A stretch of DNA of 64,000 nt from an uncultured Lachnospiraceae bacterium (GTDB lineage: Bacteria > Bacillota > Clostridia > Lachnospirales > Lachnospiraceae), in the NCBI GenBank assembly GCA_946405625.1, contig CAMJHQ010000002.1, positions 1 to 64,000 of the forward strand, written 5' to 3'. The notes beneath the pieces are model-generated. The model saw only the letters and a list, made by a program, of their open reading frames with translations. It ran no database searches and was not told where the DNA came from. Of the stretch, positions 40,742-49,917 are shown in pieces; position 1 is the stretch's first letter, and every line of letters starts with the position of its first letter. The position numbers and the translations under genes were made by a program.

Positions 40742-41692
40742 TTATGAAAGCGTCTTTCGTATGTTTGCTTCAAACTGTCTGTTAAATCCAAGCCATTCAT
40801 TACTGTTTCCGGCGTCATTAAGTATTTCAGTAAAACTCTCAATCTTCGCATCCATGTTATCTGCCATGCTGAGAACAACTGCCTCGATCAATGCCGGCTT
40901 CTTTGGCGAACCGTATTCCAACTCTCCGTGATGAGCAAGGATACAATGAATCAACTCTCCCTCAAGTACTTCGGAAAACTCTGTTCCCGCAGCTCTAAGC
41001 TCACGTATCTTATCTCTTATCATCATCGCACCGATAACTATATGTCCCATCAGATTTCCTGCATCCGTATAATCATTTATCGGAAAATCAGCTATCTCAT
41101 CGATTTTACCAATATCATGACATATTGCCGCAGTAACCAGAAGATCCTTATTGATTATAGGATATGCCGAACCGATAAATCTGCATATTTTCGTAACTGC
41201 AAGGGTATGCTGAAGAAGTCCACCAACAAAACCATGATGTATTGACTTCGCCGCACTGTGATTTATAAAAGCTGTAAGAAATGTTTTATCTCCGAAGAAG
41301 CTGTCAAGGAGTGCCTTAAGCGATGGATTGCTTATTCCCTCAATTATCTTTCCAAGTTCATGCATCATATCATCAGTGCTGAATTCAGAACATGGCATAT
41401 AATCCGATAAAACATATTCATTTACTTCGGCACGTCTGATGCGTGAAACATTTAACTGAAGCTGATTGTTGAAAGATGTAACTCGTGCCTCAACTCTGAT
41501 AAAATCATGTGCTTCAAAATGTTCGATTGCATTATTTAATTCCCATACCTTTGCATCAACACTTCCGGTTTTATCCTGCAGAACAAGACTATAATAGGAT
41601 TTCCCCGCCTTTGTTGTAGCCTGCGTCTTCTGCTTGCAATAGTAAATATCCGATATCTGGTCGCCTTCTATGAAGGTATTAACGTATTTCAT
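40742..41692 (-). CDS. yhaM: 3'-5' exoribonuclease YhaM (OB-fold and HD domain)
   Basis: 316 aa, close to the YhaM family length. The N-terminal OB fold (about 10-90, SYYSLVLQDKTGSVDAKVW) is followed by an HD domain with metal ligands HHGFVGGLLQHTL, AAICHDIGKI, GHIVIGA and AHHGELEYG. YhaM is a Mn2+-dependent 3'-5' exonuclease of Firmicutes acting in RNA turnover and DNA repair. It is followed on the other strand by mutS2. Confidence 0.93.
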   Translation of the reverse strand: MKYVNTFIEGDQISDIYYCKQKTQATTKAGKSYYSLVLQDKTGSVDAKVWELNNAIEHFEAHDFIRVEARVTSFNNQLQLNVSRIRRAEVNEYVLSDYMPCSEFSTDDMMHELGKIIEGISNPSLKALLDSFFGDKTFLTAFINHSAAKSIHHGFVGGLLQHTLAVTKICRFIGSAYPIINKDLLVTAAICHDIGKIDEIADFPINDYTDAGNLMGHIVIGAMMIRDKIRELRAAGTEFSEVLEGELIHCILAHHGELEYGSPKKPALIEAVVLSMADNMDAKIESFTEILNDAGNSNEWLGFNRQFEANIRKTLS

Positions 41693-41804
41693 ATATGATC
41701 CTCTATTCTATCTGAATTGCCGTCAACTTTTCTCACGACAGCCAATGGTTATTATAGCATATTAATGTCAGTTTATGTTATAATTATTAGGATTATGGTT
41801 AAAC

Positions 41805-41915
41805 AAGTTACTATTCACATTTTGCATGAATTACAGTCGATAAACTTACTTATACGTCCAACATTTTAATTCATACCAAATGTATGGCACAAATAATCGA
41901 CTGTAATAGTAACTT
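41805..41915 (+). other. Long structured leader upstream of mutS2
   Basis: AAGTTACTA (41805-41813) pairs with TAGTAACTT (41907-41915) and TTACAGTCGAT (41831-41841) with ATCGACTGTAA (41896-41906), leaving an internal loop on the 5' side. An alternative pairing joins CATTTTGCATGAATT with AATTCATACCAAATG. It ends 15 bases before the mutS2 start and shares the word TTACTATTCACA with the palindromes at 9.7 kb and 52.4 kb. Confidence 0.65.
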
Positions 41916-41930
41916 CGGAAGGAGTTAACC

Positions 41931-44309
41931 TTGAATAAACGAACTCTGCGCGTACTTGAATACAATAAAATACTTGAAATGCTTGCTTCATACGCAGTTT
42001 CATTCGGAGCTAAAAGGCTATGTCTTAAGATGAAGCCTCTTACAGACCGTGTTCAGATCGAGGCACTTCAGCAGAATACCCGTGATGCATATCTCCGCTT
42101 GGAGCAGCACGGTTCCTGCAGTTTTTCAGGCATCAGAGATGTACGTGCCTCAATAAAAATGCTTGAAATTAAATCAGCCATTTCTCAGGAGGAACTTCTC
42201 GATATTGCTTCTCTTCTGGAGACAGCTGATACGGTAAAGGGCTACGGCTCTTCAGATTCAGATAACAGCAGCTCGCGAGATTCTCTTTCGGAACATTTCG
42301 ATTTTCTTGTTCCACTCAGAGATATCTCAAGTGAGATAAGAAGATGCCTGCTATCCTCTACGGAAATAGCAGATGACGCATCACCTCAGCTTCGTTCCAT
42401 ACGACGCAAGAAGAATGAGTTAAATGTACGGCTACACAACCTTCTCGACAAAATAGTCAAGTCGGAAAACAACCGCGGACTACTCATGGATGCGATAGTT
42501 ACTATACGAAACGGAAGATATTGTATCCCTGTTAAGGTTGAACATAGAAATGCATTTCCGGGTATGATCCATGACCGTTCCTCTTCAGGTTCTACTTTCT
42601 TTATAGAGCCGATGGAAGCCGTTAATATGAATAATGAAATCCAGGAGCTCGAAAGTGATGAGCGCCGTGAGATAGAAAAAATACTGACTGACCTTTCGCT
42701 GATGGCCGGAAGCGCAGTAGATGATATAAGCGAAGACTACAGAATTCTTACCGAGTTGGACTTCATTTTTGCTAAAGCTCGATTTGCGAAAGCAATCCGC
42801 GGAAGTGAGCCTGTCTATAACGATAACGGCATCATTAATCTTAAACAGGCCATTCATCCGCTGCTCGACAGAAAGACTGCAGTTCCTGTAGATATCAGAC
42901 TCGGCGAGGACTACAGACTTCTTATAATTACCGGTCCTAACACAGGTGGAAAGACTGTTTCGCTAAAAACTCTCGGTCTTCTCTCACTTATGGGACAGTC
43001 CGGACTTCATATTCCTGCCGCAGAAGGCAGCAGTATGGTAATCTTTAATGATATCTTCGCTGATATCGGAGACGAACAGAGTATAGAGCAGAATCTCTCG
43101 ACCTTCTCGTCTCATATGAGTAACATTATTTACATAGTAGATCACGCAGATGACAGAAGTCTCTGTCTCTTCGATGAACCCGGCGGAGGAACCGATCCTG
43201 CCGAAGGTGCGGCACTGGCTATTTCAATCCTCTCCTACCTGAAAAACATGGGATCATATGTAATGGCTACAACTCATTACACAGAGCTAAAGACTTATGC
43301 TATTTCAGAAGACGGAGTAGAAAATGCGTCCTGTGAGTTTGACATGAAAACCCTTCAGCCTACTTACAAGCTTATGATCGGTATCCCTGGAAGCTCAAAT
43401 GCATTTGCTATAGCTAAAAGACTCGGACTTAACGAATCCATCATAAACAGTGCAAAGGACGGAATAGATAATAAGGCTCTTCAAATGGAACAGATTATCC
43501 GAACTCTTGAAGAAAGCCAACGCAAGATAGACGCGGATAAGGAGAAGATTGAAGCTTATACAGCTGAAATCGAGCAGCTTAAGAAATCACTTTCTTCCAA
43601 AGAAGATACTATCAACAAGAAGAAAGAGCAGATTCTCGAAAGTGCACGTGAGGATGCACGGCAGATTCTTGAAGAAGCAAAGTCCACTGCAGATGCTGCT
43701 ATCCGTGACATAAACAAATGGAAACAGAACCCGGCCGCTGCCGATACAAAAGCTATGGAGCAGCACCGAACAGCACTCAGAGAAAAGAGAGACTCTCTGA
43801 ACAAGAAAAATGACAACAAGAGACGGTCTTCAAATCACAAACCTGAAGACTTCACTCCCGGAGATTCCGTATATGTTATCAGCTTTGACAGTGAAGGCAC
43901 TGTCCTTTCAAAAGCCGATTCAAAAGGTCGTATAAATGTACAGATAGGTATGATACAGTCAAGACTTCCCGCAACCGATCTTGTTTGGCAGGAAAAGCCT
44001 CGGGAGCCTGAAATATCACATGAACGAAATGTACTCAGTACATCAAACGGAATATCCAGAGCCTCGAACTTCAAGCCCGAAATAAACGTACTCGGACTTA
44101 CTGTAGATGAGGCTGTCACCAAGATAGATAAATTCCTTGATGATGCACTTATGTCCCATGCCACAAGCGTTACCATTATCCATGGAAAGGGAACAGGCGC
44201 ATTAAGACGTGGAATTCATGAATATCTGAAGAAACACCCTTCAGTATCATCCTTCAGAGCCGGTGAATTCGGTGAAGGAGATTCAGGGGTAACAGTTGTA
44301 GAATTTTAG
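41931..44309 (+). CDS. mutS2: MutS2 family ATPase
   Basis: 792 aa in MutS2 order: MutS core (1-300), ATPase with Walker A ITGPNTGGKT, Walker B (LCLFDEPGGGTDP) and STFSSHM, a coiled coil (about 510-600), and a C-terminal Smr nuclease domain (LGLTVDEAVTKID, TIIHGKGTGALRRGIHEYL). MutS2 suppresses recombination and, in Bacillus, rescues collided ribosomes. The start is TTG, with GGAAGGAG at 41917-41924. It follows a structured leader, and the response regulator gene starts 17 bases downstream. Confidence 0.94.
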   Translation: MNKRTLRVLEYNKILEMLASYAVSFGAKRLCLKMKPLTDRVQIEALQQNTRDAYLRLEQHGSCSFSGIRDVRASIKMLEIKSAISQEELLDIASLLETADTVKGYGSSDSDNSSSRDSLSEHFDFLVPLRDISSEIRRCLLSSTEIADDASPQLRSIRRKKNELNVRLHNLLDKIVKSENNRGLLMDAIVTIRNGRYCIPVKVEHRNAFPGMIHDRSSSGSTFFIEPMEAVNMNNEIQELESDERREIEKILTDLSLMAGSAVDDISEDYRILTELDFIFAKARFAKAIRGSEPVYNDNGIINLKQAIHPLLDRKTAVPVDIRLGEDYRLLIITGPNTGGKTVSLKTLGLLSLMGQSGLHIPAAEGSSMVIFNDIFADIGDEQSIEQNLSTFSSHMSNIIYIVDHADDRSLCLFDEPGGGTDPAEGAALAISILSYLKNMGSYVMATTHYTELKTYAISEDGVENASCEFDMKTLQPTYKLMIGIPGSSNAFAIAKRLGLNESIINSAKDGIDNKALQMEQIIRTLEESQRKIDADKEKIEAYTAEIEQLKKSLSSKEDTINKKKEQILESAREDARQILEEAKSTADAAIRDINKWKQNPAAADTKAMEQHRTALREKRDSLNKKNDNKRRSSNHKPEDFTPGDSVYVISFDSEGTVLSKADSKGRINVQIGMIQSRLPATDLVWQEKPREPEISHERNVLSTSNGISRASNFKPEINVLGLTVDEAVTKIDKFLDDALMSHATSVTIIHGKGTGALRRGIHEYLKKHPSVSSFRAGEFGEGDSGVTVVEF

Positions 44310-44326
44310 CAAAGGGGGAATATACA

Positions 44327-45052
44327 GTGGCTAGTCCAAAAATACTTATTGTAGACGATGATGAAAACATTTCCGAGCTTATATCCTTATATCTTGAGAA
44401 GGAATGCTTTGACACGGAAACCGCTCCGAATGGCGAAGCCGCTCTGCAGCTTGTAGATGTTTACAATCCGGATCTTATTCTTCTTGATCTCATGCTTCCC
44501 GGCATTGACGGATATGAGGTATGTCAGCAGATAAGAAAGACCAGAGACACACCTATAATCATTCTTTCTGCAAAGGGCGAAGTATTCGATAAGGTACTCG
44601 GACTCAAGATGGGTGCTGATGACTATATTATCAAGCCATTCGACTCAAACGAACTTGTTGCAAGAGTTTATGCTGTCCTCAGGCGTTCCGGAACATCCAA
44701 GTCCGAAGCACCTATTGCGGAAGAAAACGAGTCGACGGATTTCGAACATACAGGCGATTATATCGAATATCCTCACCTTATCGTAAACATTTCAAACTAT
44801 ACGGTAACACTCGACGGAAAAAATATCGAAATGCCTCCTAAGGAACTTGAGCTTCTCTACTTCCTTGCTTCAAGACCAAATCAGGTATTCACACGTGATC
44901 AGCTTCTCAATCAGCTTTGGGGCTATGACTTCATGGGTGATACGCGTACAGTAGATGTACATGTCAAGAGACTCAGAGAAAAGCTCAGTGGAAATTATAA
45001 CTGGAGCATTGCAACGGTATGGCGTATCGGTTATAAATTTGAAGTGAAATGA
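44327..45052 (+). CDS. OmpR-family response regulator
   Basis: 241 aa: receiver domain (acidic DDDEN near residue 10, phospho-acceptor Asp in ILLDLMLPGIDGYE at about 53, Lys in YIIKPFDS) and a winged-helix output domain (LTRDQLLNQLWGYDF-like element, VDVHVKRLREKL). Starts at GTG with AAAGGGGG upstream. Directly before the sensor kinase; perhaps co-transcribed with mutS2. Signal unknown. Confidence 0.93.
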   Translation: MASPKILIVDDDENISELISLYLEKECFDTETAPNGEAALQLVDVYNPDLILLDLMLPGIDGYEVCQQIRKTRDTPIIILSAKGEVFDKVLGLKMGADDYIIKPFDSNELVARVYAVLRRSGTSKSEAPIAEENESTDFEHTGDYIEYPHLIVNISNYTVTLDGKNIEMPPKELELLYFLASRPNQVFTRDQLLNQLWGYDFMGDTRTVDVHVKRLREKLSGNYNWSIATVWRIGYKFEVK

Positions 45053-45061
45053 GGTAATTAA

Positions 45062-46609
45062 ATGCAACGCTCACTATTTGACCGAATATATATATTATTT
45101 CTCATAATAATGATCCTGTCATTCGGATTTCTTACTCTCTACATATCTTACACCGCACGAGATTCGCTGGTTGAAGAAAAGAAAGCAAGTCTGACTATCG
45201 AAGCAAAACTTATAAGCGATATGTCTGTAAACCATTATATGAATGGTGAGATATCCGATTTTCAATTGACCGCAGATCTGAACTATTATTCGAAGTTATT
45301 TCAGTCAGACATATGGTGCTTAGACAGTAATGGCAATATATACGCCAGGTCCAACCGCGATATCACATATGTTGAAAGTCCTATTGAAAATGAAGAAAAT
45401 CCCAAAAAATCCAATGATTCAGCCAACATATTTGCCCCGCTCCTGTCAGATATTCCGAATAATATCTACATGATAAATACTGAATATGATATGGCAAATA
45501 CAGAACCTATTGTCGGAGATTTCTATGGGATTTTCAAAACTGATGTTATTACAGTAAATCTGCCGATTATTTCATCCGATCAAACTCCTAAAGGAGCTAT
45601 ATTGATTCATTCATCCATGGATCAGATAAATCATAAGATGATGAAAACCTACAGCAGTACTCTCATACCTTGTCTTATAATCATAGTTATTGCTTTTTCC
45701 TTCATTGCTATCGTATCAAAGAAGATCATTAAGCCTATCAAGCATCTTTCCAGCGTAGCAAGGGATTATTCGGAAGGAAACTTCGATGTTAAAACCGGTA
45801 TACAATCCAAGGATGAGATCGGACAGCTAGCCGATTCAATGGAGTATATGGCAGATGAGCTTTCTAAGCTCGATCAGTACAGACATGATTTTGTTTCAAA
45901 CATTTCACATGATTTCAGATCTCCTCTGACATCTATCAAGGGTTATGTTTCTGCCATGCTTGACGGAACGATACCGCCGAATAAACAAGAACGATATCTT
46001 AATATCGTACTAGATGAGACCCAGCGTCTTACAAAGCTGACTCAGGGACTTCTTGATCTGAACCATCTTGAAATATACGGCCCTTATCTCAAAATGAGTG
46101 AATTTGACTTCATAGACGTTGTCAAAGCTACGCTCAATACATTTGAGATAAAATGTATCGATAAGGGTATTGCAATATATCTTAACAATCATGCTACAAA
46201 TACCGTTGTTACAGCCGATCAGACAAAAATCCAGCAGGTTATATATAACCTCATAGATAATGCCATCAAGTTTACCCCTTCGGGTAAGAAGATCAACGTT
46301 TCAATACATGAAACCAATGATAAGCTGTATGTAACAGTTAAGGATGAGGGTATCGGAATGAGTGAAGATACCCAGAGAAAGATTTGGACCAGATTCTATA
46401 AGGGAGATCAGTCCAGAGGAAAGGATAAGCAGGGAACCGGTCTCGGACTTGCTATCACAAAAGAGATAATCAAAGCTCATAATGAGACTATCGAAGTTTC
46501 ATCTACTGAAGGTGAAGGATCAAAATTTGTATTTTCACTTACAAAAGCTAAGCAGGAGCCTTCGCATACAGGTCAGACTGAAATTCTTATCGCTAACAGC
46601 TTAAGATAA
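45062..46609 (+). CDS. Sensor histidine kinase
   Basis: 515 aa: two membrane segments (about 9-30 and 200-220) with an extracytoplasmic sensor region of about 165 residues, HAMP (220-272), HisKA with H283 in NISHDFRSPL, and HATPase (NLIDNAIKFT, DEGIGMS, GTGLGLAIT). No PAS domain, so it is not a WalK. Cognate to the regulator 9 bases upstream. Confidence 0.94.
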   Translation: MQRSLFDRIYILFLIIMILSFGFLTLYISYTARDSLVEEKKASLTIEAKLISDMSVNHYMNGEISDFQLTADLNYYSKLFQSDIWCLDSNGNIYARSNRDITYVESPIENEENPKKSNDSANIFAPLLSDIPNNIYMINTEYDMANTEPIVGDFYGIFKTDVITVNLPIISSDQTPKGAILIHSSMDQINHKMMKTYSSTLIPCLIIIVIAFSFIAIVSKKIIKPIKHLSSVARDYSEGNFDVKTGIQSKDEIGQLADSMEYMADELSKLDQYRHDFVSNISHDFRSPLTSIKGYVSAMLDGTIPPNKQERYLNIVLDETQRLTKLTQGLLDLNHLEIYGPYLKMSEFDFIDVVKATLNTFEIKCIDKGIAIYLNNHATNTVVTADQTKIQQVIYNLIDNAIKFTPSGKKINVSIHETNDKLYVTVKDEGIGMSEDTQRKIWTRFYKGDQSRGKDKQGTGLGLAITKEIIKAHNETIEVSSTEGEGSKFVFSLTKAKQEPSHTGQTEILIANSLR

Positions 46610-46614
46610 AAGCA

Positions 46615-46647
46615 GTAAAAAACCGCCCCGATACACATCGAGACGGT
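46615..46647 (-). terminator. Terminator of the trmL operon
   Basis: Minus strand ACCGTCTCGAT-gtgt-ATCGGGGCGGT, an 11-bp stem with two G-U pairs, then six T. It stands between the convergent kinase and trmL genes and closes the long minus-strand run from nth to trmL. Confidence 0.8.
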
Positions 46648-46655
46648 AATACAGA

Positions 46656-47165
46656 TTAATTCCAATGTAATCTATGTAATTCTCCCCGGTCTTCCAGGCC
46701 GGGGAATTTTAATTGTCTTAAAGCCTCATAAAGCACAATTGCAACAGAATTTGAAAGATTGAGAGACCTCTCACCCGGCATCATCGGGATTCGAATACAT
46801 TCTCCCGGATGCTGTATAAGTATCTCCTCGGGAATTCCCGCGCTCTCCTTACCAAACATGATGAAGTCTCCATCATGATATTCAACATCCGCATAAGTAT
46901 GCTGTGCCTTCGTTGTCGCATAGAATACCCTCGGAGCATCACTGCTTCCGTAAGAAATATTCTCATAAAAATGATTAATGTCATTATAGTAATGCACATC
47001 GAGTCTCGGCCAATAGTCAAGCCCCGCACGTTCAAGCATTTTGTCATTAATCCTGAACCCAAGCGGCTCAATAAGATGCAGGGATGAACCTGTCGCAACG
47101 CATGTACGTCCTATATTTCCGGTATTTGCCGGCATTTCCGGCTCATGTAATACTATATTAATCAT
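46656..47165 (-). CDS. trmL: tRNA (cytidine(34)-2'-O)-methyltransferase TrmL
   Basis: 169 aa SPOUT methyltransferase. N-terminal IVLHEPEMPANTGNIGRTC, mid FGKESAGIPEEIL and C-terminal IRIPMMPGERSLNLSNSVAI form the deep trefoil-knot SAM site typical of TrmL/YibK. It 2'-O-methylates the wobble base of tRNA-Leu. The 3' end of the coding sequence contains a strong GC hairpin (46686-46709). Last gene of the run. Confidence 0.92.
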   Translation of the reverse strand: MINIVLHEPEMPANTGNIGRTCVATGSSLHLIEPLGFRINDKMLERAGLDYWPRLDVHYYNDINHFYENISYGSSDAPRVFYATTKAQHTYADVEYHDGDFIMFGKESAGIPEEILIQHPGECIRIPMMPGERSLNLSNSVAIVLYEALRQLKFPGLEDRGELHRLHWN

Positions 47166-47170
47166 AACTA

Positions 47171-48334
47171 TTATGCTTTCCCAAGGTTTTCAATGAAATG
47201 TCCGATCCTGCTCATTGCTTCTCTCAACTGGTCGATAGAATAAGCATAGGATATTCTTAGAAAACCTTCACCGCAGTCACCGAAAGCATTTCCGGGAACT
47301 ACTGCAAGCTTCTCTTTCATAAGGAGCTCTGTTGCGAATTCATCTGATGTCATTCCATACTTTTTTATGCAAGGGAATATATAGAAAGCACCCATAGGCT
47401 CAAAGGCAGGCATATCCATATCTTCAAGCTGTTTCATAAGGAACTTTCTTCTCTCATCATATGATTCACGCATCGTTTCTATATCTTTATCACCGTTTCT
47501 TACTGCCTCAATCGCTGCATACTGACTGGTTGTAGGTGCACACATGATGGCAAACTGATGTATCTTGGTCATAAGACGAGCTATAGGTTCCGGAGCAAGG
47601 GCATATCCGAGTCTCCATCCTGTCATGGCATAAGCCTTTGAAAAGCCATTAACTATAATAGTTCTTTCAGCCATTCCCGGAAGGGCCCCGATAGAAGCAT
47701 GCGGCTTTCCTCCGTAAGTAAGCTCTGAATATATTTCATCTGAAATGACATAGAGATCTTTTTCCACGCAGACCTTTGCTATAGGAATCAGATCCTCCTT
47801 CGTCATTATAGCTCCCGTAGGATTGTTCGGATAAGAAAGGATGAGAATCTTTGTCTTATCTGTAATGGCGGCTCTGAGTTCATCTTCCTGAAGCTTAAAG
47901 TTGTTCTCGTTCTTCAGGTTGATCGTAACAGGAACACCTCCTGCCAGGCTTACACAAGGAACATATGATACATAGCATGGCTCGGGAATGATGACCTCAT
48001 CTCCCGGATTGAGCAGTGCACGAAGTGCAACGTCAATTCCCTCGCTTCCTCCGACTGTGACAAGGCACTCCGTCTTCGGATTGAAATCAACCTCATATCT
48101 CTTATACCAATTACATATTTCGGCTCTCAACTCTGCAAGTCCGGAATTGGATGTGTAAAATGTACGGCCTTTTTCAAGAGCATATATGCCCTCATCTCTC
48201 ACATGCCACGGTGTGTTGAAATCCGGTTCACCAACGCCGAGTGAAATAGCATCAGGCATTTCACTGACAATGTCAAAGAACTTTCTGATACCTGAAGGCT
48301 TTATATCTTCTGCAACTTTACTGTATGTTTTCAT
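47171..48334 (-). CDS. Pyridoxal-phosphate aminotransferase (class I/II)
   Basis: 387 aa fold-type I aminotransferase. Conserved SYPNNPTGAIM, SDEIYSELTY, PLP lysine in NGFSKAYAMTGWRLGY, and arginine in FLRISYAYS. Related to AspC/PatA; substrates could be aspartate, alanine or aromatic amino acids. Overlaps the Lrp-like gene by 4 bases (ATGA), so Lrp and aminotransferase are coupled and probably co-regulated by an amino acid. Confidence 0.9.
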   Translation of the reverse strand: MKTYSKVAEDIKPSGIRKFFDIVSEMPDAISLGVGEPDFNTPWHVRDEGIYALEKGRTFYTSNSGLAELRAEICNWYKRYEVDFNPKTECLVTVGGSEGIDVALRALLNPGDEVIIPEPCYVSYVPCVSLAGGVPVTINLKNENNFKLQEDELRAAITDKTKILILSYPNNPTGAIMTKEDLIPIAKVCVEKDLYVISDEIYSELTYGGKPHASIGALPGMAERTIIVNGFSKAYAMTGWRLGYALAPEPIARLMTKIHQFAIMCAPTTSQYAAIEAVRNGDKDIETMRESYDERRKFLMKQLEDMDMPAFEPMGAFYIFPCIKKYGMTSDEFATELLMKEKLAVVPGNAFGDCGEGFLRISYAYSIDQLREAMSRIGHFIENLGKA

Positions 48335-48819
48335 GGCATCACCTGAATTCTTTCATCTACTCCTTGTTCCTCTGTGAAGAGTATCTTATGATCCTTATAC
48401 TTCTTCATAACAAAATAAGTCGCAGTTGAAACAACTGATTCCATCGGTGCAATCTTATCATATACAAACTGTGATATATCCTTCATGGAATTTCCTTCTA
48501 TCGTAAGGAGAAGATCCGATGATGAACCTGATATAAGAACTACTGAATCCACCTCTTCAAATCTGCTGATTCTTTCAGCTATACGGTCAAAGCCCTGTCC
48601 TCTGATAGGAGAAATCTTAACTCCGATAATGGCAGTAACCTTATCTTCGTCAAAGTTTTCCCAGTTTACAATCGCCTGATAACCGTTGATTATCTTGCGG
48701 TCCTCCAGTTCCTTTATCTCATCTGCCACTTCCTGTTCACTCAATCCTGTCATCGCTGCGATATCCGCATTTGACAGTCTTGAATTTTTCTGAAGTATCC
48801 TTAAAATCTTCTCTCTCAT
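48331..48819 (-). CDS. Lrp/AsnC-family regulator
   Basis: 162 aa: N-terminal HTH (ILRILQKNSRLSNADIAAMT, EQEVADEIKELEDRKIINGY) and a C-terminal RAM ligand domain (AIIGVKISPIRGQGFDRIAE, SDLLLTIEG). Coupled to the downstream aminotransferase by a 4-base overlap, which suggests control of that gene by its amino acid substrate or product. Confidence 0.9.
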   Translation of the reverse strand: MREKILRILQKNSRLSNADIAAMTGLSEQEVADEIKELEDRKIINGYQAIVNWENFDEDKVTAIIGVKISPIRGQGFDRIAERISRFEEVDSVVLISGSSSDLLLTIEGNSMKDISQFVYDKIAPMESVVSTATYFVMKKYKDHKILFTEEQGVDERIQVMP

Positions 48820-48856
48820 TTTTTATCCCTCTTGTATCTATTTATAAAACTATATG

Positions 48857-49888
48857 TTATAACATATCCGAATTATCGCTTACAGAATTCTCAGCCTCTT
48901 CCTCACGGTATATCTCATCCTGAGTATATGGAGTCAGAAACCTATTCATCTTATACACCTCGGAGGTTACAAGCTTTTCTTTCTTTTCCGTAAGTCTTCC
49001 GGCTATATGAAGCAGCCCATTCTTAAAATCGGCACTGTCTTTAACCTTATCAAGCTCTTCCTCATGGAATAATCCGACTGCTTCTCCAACACCGAAAAGC
49101 GCGTACGGATTGATATCGAGAAACTCACATATTTCGATAGTATCCTGTCTTATCGGTATTTCTTCATGACATATATTTATTCCGAATCCTGTCCATTCCG
49201 CAAGATCATACAGTGCTCTGTAAATTCCACCGTAGCTCACATCATGAACCAGATACATATTTTCCGGTCTCTCTATCCTGAACAGCGATTCATCCATAAG
49301 TGCATCCTGCAGAAATCTATCCGAAAATCTTTCCGAAAGTCTGCTCCTATAACGCCTTATCAGCTGATCAGCTCCGAAATGTCCCGCATTTCCGGAAACG
49401 AATACATAATCGCCTGCACGTGCTTCCTTCCTGGCGTCCTGCGTGAAGTATTGCTTATCACTATCCTGTTCAGCCAATCCCAACAGATTTACAGTTACCG
49501 AATAAGAATTTCCTTTTCCCGAAAATGCTGTATTTCCACCCAGTATAGATAAACCTCTGTTCTTAGCCAGTGCAGTCATCTCCGCCATTTCCCGGCGAAG
49601 CTTATCTTCTGTACAATCAGTGCAGGCCGTAATAAATATATTCATATAATGCGGCTTAATTCCTGCCGCCGTTAAATTATTCTCCGCAATTATCTGGGCA
49701 ATCTCCCCCGGAGAAATGCCGAAAACCGTTTCATCATCAGCGAAGCCTGTGGCTGAAACCATATTCCCGTTTCCCCGAAAAGCCTGATAATCTCCGCCAA
49801 CGCCCGATATCAATCCATCAGATTTCTTTACCACATGGCGAATTATGCTTCTGTTTAAAACATTGGCAGAAACAGTCCCTCTAGGCAT
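48857..49888 (-). CDS. AIR synthase-related (PurM/HypE-like) protein
   Basis: 343 aa. N- and C-terminal AIR-synthase domains: TGFADDETVFGISPGEI, NIFITACTDCTEDKLRREM, ILGGNTAFSGKG, and DVSYGGIYRALYDLAEWTG. The fold binds ATP and FGAM-type or carbamoyl-phosphate-type ligands, as in PurM, HypE and SelD. No hyp, pur or sel genes are nearby, so the role is unknown. It may be co-transcribed with vanW upstream and Lrp downstream. Confidence 0.78.
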   Translation of the reverse strand: MPRGTVSANVLNRSIIRHVVKKSDGLISGVGGDYQAFRGNGNMVSATGFADDETVFGISPGEIAQIIAENNLTAAGIKPHYMNIFITACTDCTEDKLRREMAEMTALAKNRGLSILGGNTAFSGKGNSYSVTVNLLGLAEQDSDKQYFTQDARKEARAGDYVFVSGNAGHFGADQLIRRYRSRLSERFSDRFLQDALMDESLFRIERPENMYLVHDVSYGGIYRALYDLAEWTGFGINICHEEIPIRQDTIEICEFLDINPYALFGVGEAVGLFHEEELDKVKDSADFKNGLLHIAGRLTEKKEKLVTSEVYKMNRFLTPYTQDEIYREEEAENSVSDNSDML

Positions 49889-49917
49889 ACCCCGTTATCT
49901 CCTCTCAAGCGGATTAA

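Noticed and set aside
46680-46712. Strong GC hairpin at 46.69 kb as a terminator
   Set aside because: It lies within the trmL coding sequence and lacks a T run in the right place; the true terminator follows at 46615-46647.
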